Positions 57,809 through 64,000 of a stretch of 64,000 nucleotides of DNA are shown here, in pieces. How positions within the stretch are numbered: the first letter of the stretch is position 1; every line of letters starts with the position of its first letter. This stretch comes from Nitrospira sp. (GTDB lineage: Bacteria > Nitrospirota > Nitrospiria > Nitrospirales > Nitrospiraceae). The position numbers and the translations under genes were made by a program. The notes under the pieces were generated by a model. The model was not told where the DNA came from and searched no databases. It worked only from the letters and a program-made list of their open reading frames with translations. The stretch is from assembly GCA_029194665.1 (NCBI GenBank), contig JARFXO010000005.1, positions 310,001 through 374,000 on the forward strand. The letters are read 5' to 3'.

Positions 57809-58861
57809 TCATTTGAGTCTTACGGCATATGCGACAAGCAAGGCAGCCACGATCAGAAAGGCTAAGGTGAGAGCATACTGTCCATTACTGGCCTGAAACA
57901 AGCCGACAGGCTGCGCTGAGTCAGGACGCTTTGTTCGGGCTAGAAGCGGTGCTTGATCGAAACGTGCCTTTGCAAGGTCGTCTTGTTGGCTGAATTCAGC
58001 GTTTGAGAAATCCACTGATCCTAGAAACTGAGCAGCGGAAAATACCGCCTCATTTTCAAAGGCCGCAAACCCAAAAAAAGTCTCCCGGCTGAAGATCGCT
58101 TCACTGAAGCTGACTCGACTTTTGAAGCGACTCCCGGAAAATCCGGTCCCCATGCCGAACCTCGATCGCTCGAACGTAGCCGGTTGCTCGAAAGTCACTT
58201 CTAGAAATTCTGCCATGCCGTCGAAAAGCGCCCCGGTACAGTCCACCGAACCTCGAAACGTCGATTGATGAAATCTAGTGCTGGAACCAAACTTGGTCTC
58301 ACGACAGTCCATCTGCCGGACGAACTGTCCCTGAACGAAATAAGTTTCCTTATCAAACGTGGCGGCGGATAGTTCGACTTGTTCATGAAAGATTGACCGC
58401 GAGAGATCTACTCCCTCCCTGAAATGGGACCGGGAAAAGTTCACCGGTCCTTCAAACCGAAGCGCGCTGTCAGCTGACCGATGGCGCACTGCGCCCAATA
58501 CCAGGGAATCTCTTAGGCTCAGTGCTTTGCGAACGAGTCGCTGTCCGTCGCCACCGATACGATCTTCTTGGTTCGTTATCTCCGGCGTCGGTAACGGTGA
58601 GCGTGACGTTGCCTGTACAGCAAGGTGATCGAAGCTAAGATCGCCGCGCACAATCACACCACGAAGATCGACGGGACGCCCCTTGGCGATCGCATCCATG
58701 ATTGCTTCGCCAGGCACCGCATGGGCTTCCCGCTCAGCCGGCGTACAGGTGGACGAAAGATGGAGCACAAGACCGGCGTCAATTCCCCTCGCGGGTGTCT
58801 CGGCAACGCACACAGCATCGGCTTCGGGTGGAGTTGCCATAAGGGCGCTTACAATCGCCAT
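57809..58861 (-). CDS. Secreted or membrane-anchored pentapeptide-repeat protein
   Basis: 350 residues from the first in-frame ATG (58861); a TTG-started frame reaches 59035 but has no support, and the actual start may be a non-ATG codon just upstream giving a more basic signal peptide. After the signal, residues 70-310 are degenerate pentapeptide repeats with central Phe (FEGPVNFSRSHFREGVDL, STFRGSVDCTGALFDG), which form a right-handed beta helix. A single membrane helix (LTLAFLIVAALLVAYAV) ends the protein. Function unknown. Confidence 0.65.
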   Translation of the reverse strand: MAIVSALMATPPEADAVCVAETPARGIDAGLVLHLSSTCTPAEREAHAVPGEAIMDAIAKGRPVDLRGVIVRGDLSFDHLAVQATSRSPLPTPEITNQEDRIGGDGQRLVRKALSLRDSLVLGAVRHRSADSALRFEGPVNFSRSHFREGVDLSRSIFHEQVELSAATFDKETYFVQGQFVRQMDCRETKFGSSTRFHQSTFRGSVDCTGALFDGMAEFLEVTFEQPATFERSRFGMGTGFSGSRFKSRVSFSEAIFSRETFFGFAAFENEAVFSAAQFLGSVDFSNAEFSQQDDLAKARFDQAPLLARTKRPDSAQPVGLFQASNGQYALTLAFLIVAALLVAYAVRLK

Positions 58862-59133
58862 TGCCACATACCAACGGGACCATCTCCGTTTCCAAAGCCC
58901 GACATCTGTTCCACATAAGCAAAGGCGAAGCAAGATCCTGTCCGTATTGCAAAGGGGAAAGCACCAAAATGTTCTGGAGCTAATGAGACACCGCCGCTGG
59001 AGTGAATCGGTTTCAACGGCGGTGTGTAGAGGCAATCAACGCAGACCTAACGTCCCTTGCTTCCGCCAATGGTGAATTGCATCGAACGGGACGCATGATA
59101 GATGCAGCCGGGACGATCACTAAAGGACGAGTA

Positions 59134-59598
59134 TCAGCTGTGTCGGTAATCGTCGTCCAACAAATCGTCGGACTTATCAATAAGCGTGTCTCTGTCGTCA
59201 TCGGCGTCGAGGTCCAATTCTTCTTGGACGTCGTCTTCTTCGATCTCGCCCTCCATCTCCAGGTCATCGCTGACGATGTCATCCTCATCGTCGAGATCGG
59301 CCTCCCCCGGTTCCATGGGCATGGCCGGTTTAACTGCCACGGACTTGGGTGGAGCCACATCCTCTTCACCAGCGAATTTCTTAGCGGATGCGCTCGGTGG
59401 ACTGGCCTTGGGCGCGGCCTTCTTCACACCTTTGCCGGCCGCTTTCTTGGCGGGCTTTTTCTTCGAAGCCGATTTGGATACTTTGACAGCCGCACGCTTT
59501 TTCACGGTTTTCTTGACCGCCTTCTTCTTCGGCGACGGTGCCGCTTTTTTCGCCCGCGACGATTGTTTCGCTACGGTTTTTTTCTTCTTGTTCGCCAT
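59134..59598 (-). CDS. Charge-segregated Lys-rich/acidic protein
   Basis: 154 residues from the ATG at 59598 after GAGGAGG; a longer frame upstream is not supported. Residues 1-75 are histone H1-like (KKKK, KKAAPSPKKKAVKKTVKK), a middle segment is Pro/Ala-rich, and the last 55 residues are almost entirely Asp/Glu (DLDDEDDIVSDDLEMEGEIE). Possibly a DNA- or RNA-associated protein whose acidic tail tunes its basic part. No domain match; not an HU protein. Confidence 0.7.
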   Translation of the reverse strand: MANKKKKTVAKQSSRAKKAAPSPKKKAVKKTVKKRAAVKVSKSASKKKPAKKAAGKGVKKAAPKASPPSASAKKFAGEEDVAPPKSVAVKPAMPMEPGEADLDDEDDIVSDDLEMEGEIEEDDVQEELDLDADDDRDTLIDKSDDLLDDDYRHS

Positions 59599-59884
59599 TC
59601 CGATTCCTCCTCTTCGTTTCAGCGCGGCGCAACGGCCTCCATCTAGCATGAACGAACGGGCTCTTGCAACCACCCCGATCTTGATTTCCATCGATCGGCC
59701 ATTTCCGGCTTTCAACGGACCCAAAAGGAGAAGGATCTTGCCAGCAGATGAGCAAGGTGGAAGGATTCCCGAACGCTCCGCCTCAATCCCATGCTATTAT
59801 GGTCAGAGCGCCTCGAAAACGAGCCTGAATCCTCTTCGTCCCCGGCTCTTACGAACAAACCGTCTGGCAAGGATTAACCCCGCC
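59599..59884. other. Divergent intergenic region
   Basis: 286 bp between the charge-segregated gene (leftward) and the cupredoxin gene (rightward). Both promoters must be here. The long open frame on the plus strand from 59186 is a shadow of the antisense gene and of this region, becoming coding only at 59885. Confidence 0.4.
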
Positions 59885-60262
59885 GTGATCCGAGTACGCC
59901 TCGTGACGATTGCCCTAGGGATCGGAGCCGCCGCAGGTGTGCCGGCCCTCAACCTTTCGACAACCACGCAGATTCTCATGGAGAACGGATCACCTTATTA
60001 CGTTCCTGCCACCGCCACCGTGGCCAGCGGCACACCCATTCGCTGGGATAATCCGACACCGACCCACCATACCGTCACTCACAATGACTGCGTGAAGGAC
60101 GAGAGCCCGTGCCTATTCGATTCGGGGACGATCGCACCGGGCGGACACTTTACTGTGCCGAGCTTGCCGGCCGGTCATTACCTCTATCACTGTGGGATCC
60201 ATCCCATCATGCGAGGTCAGCTGATCGTGACTGACGATCTCTCAACATTGTCTCAGTTGTGA
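59885..60262 (+). CDS. Blue-copper (cupredoxin-like) protein
   Basis: 125 residues from the GTG at 59885 with AAGGA about 10 nt upstream; signal-like N-terminus (LVTIALGIGAAAGVPALN). Cupredoxin fold with type-1 copper ligands: His in HHTVTH, then Cys, His and Met in YHCGIHPIMRG. Acts as a periplasmic electron carrier. A disulphide-like Cys pair (NDCVKDESPCLF) lies between. The nominal open frame starts much further upstream but that part is an antisense shadow. Confidence 0.8.
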   Translation: MIRVRLVTIALGIGAAAGVPALNLSTTTQILMENGSPYYVPATATVASGTPIRWDNPTPTHHTVTHNDCVKDESPCLFDSGTIAPGGHFTVPSLPAGHYLYHCGIHPIMRGQLIVTDDLSTLSQL

Positions 60263-60339
60263 CTACACCGATCATCATCTTGCACGATTGCTGATTGCTC
60301 CTGTAGGCTGCAAGAACTCATCGCCAAGAGTTGCTCGCC

Positions 60340-61830
60340 ATGAAACCCGCTGCCGCCGTCCATGAACCCTGGAACTTGACCGGAGAGACCCTGAGCCTCC
60401 TCGCCTGGCACATTCCCGACCTCGTTGCCTATCACCATCAACCAGACGAATGGTGGCTTGCGCCGCTTGATGACAACCTGCCGCTTATCCGGCTGAACCG
60501 CACCGGTCTGGACATGCTCAAGGCCATGAACGGCCATACGACTGTCGGTACGCTCGTTGAACAATATGGCGCGAAGCTCTGTGGACCGGACGGGCAACCG
60601 GGGTTATGGCACCTTGAACGATGGGCTACGCCGAACTATTCCCTCTGCTATTTCGGGACTGCCCCACCAGGAGGCCATCGACACAAGGCCAAGTGGGATA
60701 CCCTTCTGCAACAGGTCCGCGAAGGTTGGTCGGGGCGGGAAGGGTTCGAGGGTGAGGAGCACCTGGAAGAATTCCATCGTCACGAACTTGGCCAAAGCGA
60801 AGAAGATGACAGTCATTTTGACTTGATCGAAACCACCGTCTCACATCTTTTCCGTGAACCGAGCGAAACACTGGCTGGCTTGACCTACGGGCGGCTCCTC
60901 ATGCGGCAACTGCGTCGACTTGGCTGGTTTAATCCCAAGCCGAAAGTCCTACTGGAGATCGGCGGGGGACTTGGCTACCTCGCGCAGGAGCTTGGCAAGG
61001 ACCTGTTGCCCTTTGAAAAACAAGGAGTTACATACCTCTCGCTCGACATTGCGCAACCGTTCCTCAAACTCCAAGTCACTCGAGCCAAAGCCGGTGGTTG
61101 GAATGTCTCCGGCGCTCGGGCCAATGCCGAATCGCTCCCCTTCGCCGATCACTCCATCAACCTCGTGATCGACAACGAGAACATGGCGGACATGACACCA
61201 GTGCAGCTGGACAAGAAAGAACTGATCTGCGGAATCGGAGAAACTGCACAACATCAAGAGGCGCTGGATTGGATCAGACGGCTCCGCCTCCCGATCGAAA
61301 GCGACCCCCCTGAATCGGTGATCTTTAACTTAGGACCGATGCGCTTCGTCGCCGAGCTGTGGCGCGTGCTCAAGCCTGGCGGACGAGCGTTTCTCACCGA
61401 GTTCGGCATTGAGGACGGATGGCCCGCGCCCGTAAAGCTGCCGGGACATACAGAATACGAAGTCCAATACAGCCACCTGCGGCAAGCCATACGTTGGCTC
61501 GGTTTTCAAGAGCGGTATCTTTCTCTTCCGCAATTTCTGGGACTCCAGCCGGAGACGAAAGTCCTCTGCACCGGCGCGACGTACACTATCCAGAGATTCT
61601 GTCAGTCGATTAGCCGCCCCTTTGCGGTGCGTGCCTATACCGAGAAGGAGTTGCAACAGACCTTGGGTGACATGCTCCCCAAGATTGAAGGCCTCCACTA
61701 TCACGACCTCGCTGATCCTGCATGGTTCGGTCTCCAGGACTTCAAAGTGCTGCTGCTGGAAAAGCCAGGCGGGGCGCCGAAAGCCCAATTCACCGAGAAC
61801 AAAGGCTATCGCTGGTATTCGCAGAAGTGA
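60340..61830 (+). CDS. PqqD-like domain fused to SAM methyltransferase
   Basis: 496 residues from the ATG at 60340. Residues about 25-90 look like a PqqD-like RiPP recognition element (WWLAPLDDNLPLIRLNRTGL and LKAMNGHTTVGTLVEQYG). Residues about 195-380 hold a class I methyltransferase: VLLEIGGGLGYLAQEL (SAM loop), LSLDIAQPFL, SINLVIDNENMADM and ELWRVLKPGGRAFLTEFG. The C-terminal 110 residues are unassigned. It lies 78 bp downstream of the cupredoxin gene on the same strand. It is 6 kb from the lasso-type cassette. Alternative: the PqqD part is a general adaptor. Confidence 0.6.
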   Translation: MKPAAAVHEPWNLTGETLSLLAWHIPDLVAYHHQPDEWWLAPLDDNLPLIRLNRTGLDMLKAMNGHTTVGTLVEQYGAKLCGPDGQPGLWHLERWATPNYSLCYFGTAPPGGHRHKAKWDTLLQQVREGWSGREGFEGEEHLEEFHRHELGQSEEDDSHFDLIETTVSHLFREPSETLAGLTYGRLLMRQLRRLGWFNPKPKVLLEIGGGLGYLAQELGKDLLPFEKQGVTYLSLDIAQPFLKLQVTRAKAGGWNVSGARANAESLPFADHSINLVIDNENMADMTPVQLDKKELICGIGETAQHQEALDWIRRLRLPIESDPPESVIFNLGPMRFVAELWRVLKPGGRAFLTEFGIEDGWPAPVKLPGHTEYEVQYSHLRQAIRWLGFQERYLSLPQFLGLQPETKVLCTGATYTIQRFCQSISRPFAVRAYTEKELQQTLGDMLPKIEGLHYHDLADPAWFGLQDFKVLLLEKPGGAPKAQFTENKGYRWYSQK

Positions 61831-61903
61831 ACCGTGGCTCTCAGCCGTTCGCAATCGGCCTCAGCTCAATGTGTACAATAAATCTCATAGCCGCTTCTTA
61901 GAC

Positions 61904-63988
61904 TTATCTGGCACGCTCATTTCTTAGTCGCTCCCAGCCTAAATCAGCAAAGCAAGGTCCTTGCGTGGCTTCGTTGAACTTCAGGCCGGGGTAGCCCCCG
62001 TTCCATTCCATCACTCTGACATGGTTCTCTCGATCTACTGCGACATCCCAGCCAATACAGCGGACGTAGAGAACCTTCTTATGTAGTTCAGTCACGGTCT
62101 GAGTACAGGCTTTAAATGCGGGAACAATATTTCCGGCAAATGGGACGTGACTCGTTGAGTGCGCCCTGAGTTCATGCCAGTCCGAGGTGTAACCGACATC
62201 ACCAAACGCACCACTTTTCAAATCAATTGATACCAGAATCTGGCTCTTTGATTGTACGTGCGTGTCTGCTCCGCTCCCCAACCTCAGATTGCACGCCCGA
62301 ACGGAGACGGTTCCGTTCTCCTCCACCACGGTCGTCAGCCGGATGGTGGCCACGGAAGCTGGAGCGAATTGCGCCATCGCCGCATGCTGGTCGATGAAGC
62401 TTTGGAATAGACCGTTCCCCAACTTTTTGACCTGCTCCACAGTGAACGACTGGGCGTCAAAGATATGGACGCCTCGCCCTCGCATGGACCTATTCAATTT
62501 GAATACGACATGATCATGATCCTTAAACAATAGATCTTTCACCGATTCCGGCGACACAGGCCGGTAGGTCGTGTCAAAAAAGAAGCCGTTCATGTACGAG
62601 AGGAGATCAGGAAAGGCCTGGCTCTGAAACATGAGCGTGTTCATGGGGCGCAGTTCATCGATCTTCCCATATGCGCCCTGCCATTTGGGAATCACGACGG
62701 CCCCAAAGTAGTTGTCAGGGATCCAGCCCTTTTTGAACTTCCCTGTCACTGCGGCATAGAGATACAGCCACGGAGCGTAGCGTCGATGGCCGAGCACATC
62801 CATCGCATACTCGTCGCACGACTTGAGGGTATGGCCATCCGTCTTGCCTCGATAGCCCTCAAGATTCTTGAGTCCCGTCGTCGCTTCGTTGATACACGAA
62901 GCATGAAACTGGCGATTCTTCCAAGTCCCATACGCCACGTTCACAAGCCATTCAACATTGAGAGGCATGGTGTCGTTCTCCCTTGGAATCAACCTCAATG
63001 GGTTGCTTGTCGGACGCAATGCAGGTTGCGGCTCCGGATCTCCTAGCCTCATCGCGAGGTCGATCAGCACGCCTTCGCGTAACCCTAGATCGCTGACCAG
63101 CACGCTCTGTCGTCCAAGCGCCTCCATAATCGTCCGAATAATAATCGCGCCGGCGGCGATGACTTCTTCACGGTTCCGTTCCAACCCCGGCAGACCTACT
63201 CGCTCAGCCTTGGTTCTACTGAGTAGGATGTGTTCAAGTTCTCGAATCGTCTTCAGTTCGAGCACATAGTTGTGGATTCTGGATGGTTCGTACGTCGAAA
63301 GCTTCTGGGCCATGGCAGCGAGACTGGTAATCGTACCAGCGGTGCCAACGAACGTCGATTGCCAATAATCGCCCATGTCTGCAACGGCTGCTTTGGTTTC
63401 TCGTGCAACCCATTCCCTTGCTTGTCGTACTTCCTCATCAGTCGGAGGATCGTGGCTCAACATGCGCTCACACAGGCGGACGACTCCGATATCGATCGAT
63501 CGCATGATGGGCTTTTGTCCTGGGCGATCGAAGATGAACTCGGTACTTCCGCCACCGATGTCCACTGCGAGGATGTCTGTCACATCACCCGGTAAACCGG
63601 AGCGAATGCCAAGCAAGGTCCGCCGCGCTTCTTTCTCACCTGAAATGACCTCAACAGCGAACCCGGTTTCTCGCTCGACACGTTCAAGAAACTCATCTCG
63701 ATTCGCTGCATCACGCACCGCGCTTGTCGCTACGACTGCGGATGCTTCGATATGATAGCCGTCGATGACCTTCCGCCATTCTTGTAGACAGTGAATGACC
63801 CGATCCACTGCGGCTGGACTCAGGCGCTTGGTCTGATCAACTCCTTCGCCGAGGTGGAGAATGCGCCTATCAGATCGGACTTCTTGAAAAAATTGTCCAG
63901 GAGCCAGATCCGCAATCAACAAACGACAGGTGAGGGTACCGATATCGATACCGGCAAATCGTCGCGCGTGCTGACGAGGCTCGGTCAT
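61904..63988 (-). CDS. Ppx/GppA phosphatase fused to sugar-transfer-type ATP-grasp
   Basis: 694 residues. Residues 1-320 are a Ppx/GppA exopolyphosphatase (AGIDIGTLTCRLLIADL, ATSAVRDAANRDEFLERV, AVDIGGGSTEFIF, TAGTITSLAAMA). From residue 341 (an internal ATG at 62968, with an AGGGAGA site 8 nt before it) a sugar-transfer-associated ATP-grasp domain follows (DHDHVVFKLNRSMRGRGVHI, SVATIRLTTVV, MEWNGGYPGLKFNEATQGP). The linker is Pro-rich and no stop separates the halves. Could be a genuine fusion or two genes joined by loss of a stop. Confidence 0.7.
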   Translation of the reverse strand: MTEPRQHARRFAGIDIGTLTCRLLIADLAPGQFFQEVRSDRRILHLGEGVDQTKRLSPAAVDRVIHCLQEWRKVIDGYHIEASAVVATSAVRDAANRDEFLERVERETGFAVEVISGEKEARRTLLGIRSGLPGDVTDILAVDIGGGSTEFIFDRPGQKPIMRSIDIGVVRLCERMLSHDPPTDEEVRQAREWVARETKAAVADMGDYWQSTFVGTAGTITSLAAMAQKLSTYEPSRIHNYVLELKTIRELEHILLSRTKAERVGLPGLERNREEVIAAGAIIIRTIMEALGRQSVLVSDLGLREGVLIDLAMRLGDPEPQPALRPTSNPLRLIPRENDTMPLNVEWLVNVAYGTWKNRQFHASCINEATTGLKNLEGYRGKTDGHTLKSCDEYAMDVLGHRRYAPWLYLYAAVTGKFKKGWIPDNYFGAVVIPKWQGAYGKIDELRPMNTLMFQSQAFPDLLSYMNGFFFDTTYRPVSPESVKDLLFKDHDHVVFKLNRSMRGRGVHIFDAQSFTVEQVKKLGNGLFQSFIDQHAAMAQFAPASVATIRLTTVVEENGTVSVRACNLRLGSGADTHVQSKSQILVSIDLKSGAFGDVGYTSDWHELRAHSTSHVPFAGNIVPAFKACTQTVTELHKKVLYVRCIGWDVAVDRENHVRVMEWNGGYPGLKFNEATQGPCFADLGWERLRNERAR

Positions 63989-64000
63989 TGCTCGTTCCGA

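Noticed and set aside
59186..59884. Long plus-strand open frame leading into the cupredoxin
   Set aside because: It is the antisense of the Lys-rich protein gene, giving Ser/Phe runs typical of shadow frames; coding starts at the GTG at 59885.

Overview
The window reads like a chromosomal segment of a Nitrospira-type nitrite oxidiser (phylum Nitrospirota). The best pointer is a secreted chlorite dismutase with the Nitrospira-type haem His / distal Arg spacing. It is supported by a moderately GC-rich, densely packed genome, DUF2934 and blue-copper genes, an RpoH-GroESL block and mixed affinities of the housekeeping genes. No nitrite oxidoreductase, rRNA, tRNA or CRISPR array is present, so the genus assignment is an inference.

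Layout: 0-5.3 kb nitrogen assimilation (glnB, glnA), a CBS protein and an ABC-F ATPase. 5.3-9.4 kb is a decayed accessory zone: a broken two-gene pair, an IS1380-type transposase tail, a nonsense-riddled small gene, then TupA-like ATP-grasp, DUF2934 and BON proteins. 9.5-14.3 kb holds two HDOD proteins and a lipoprotein cluster containing three paralogues. 14.6-18.6 kb holds two divergent single-domain GlnE halves, one with an ACT-like region. 18.8-29.2 kb has an Ig-like lipoprotein, remnants of a histidine kinase, an ECF sigma factor and a Spy-like protein, and an MdtABC-like RND efflux system whose first permease carries more than ten indels. 29.3-32.6 kb: rpoH-groES-groEL, with groEL carrying a 2-nt deletion. 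32.9-39.3 kb: ribBA-ribH-nusB-purB-cld-purC-(membrane peptide)-purS-purQ, tightly overlapping, with chlorite dismutase inside the purine genes. 39.3-50.9 kb: a relE remnant, cupin, DUF4403 lipoprotein, ion transporter, DUF882 protein, response regulator, SagB-type oxidoreductase with an unknown partner, TPR proteins, PagL-like deacylase and a lipoprotein. 51-55 kb: a glycosyltransferase-like gene followed by a three-gene lasso-peptide-type maturation cassette (PqqD-like B1, B2 protease, asparagine-synthetase-like cyclase) without a recognisable precursor. 55-64 kb: fatty-acid desaturase, scpA-scpB, a pentapeptide-repeat protein, a charge-segregated basic/acidic protein, a cupredoxin, a PqqD-like/methyltransferase fusion and a Ppx/GppA-ATP-grasp fusion.

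How the genes fit together: PII (Tyr51) and glutamine synthetase (Tyr397) both keep their modification tyrosines, and the two GlnE halves 13 kb away are the natural GS modifying enzymes. RpoH sits directly upstream of groESL, which has a heat-shock-like promoter. The rib/nusB/pur run looks like one long transcript. The most unusual items are the split GlnE, the precursor-less lasso-type cassette, the Ppx-ATP-grasp fusion, and the PqqD-methyltransferase fusion.
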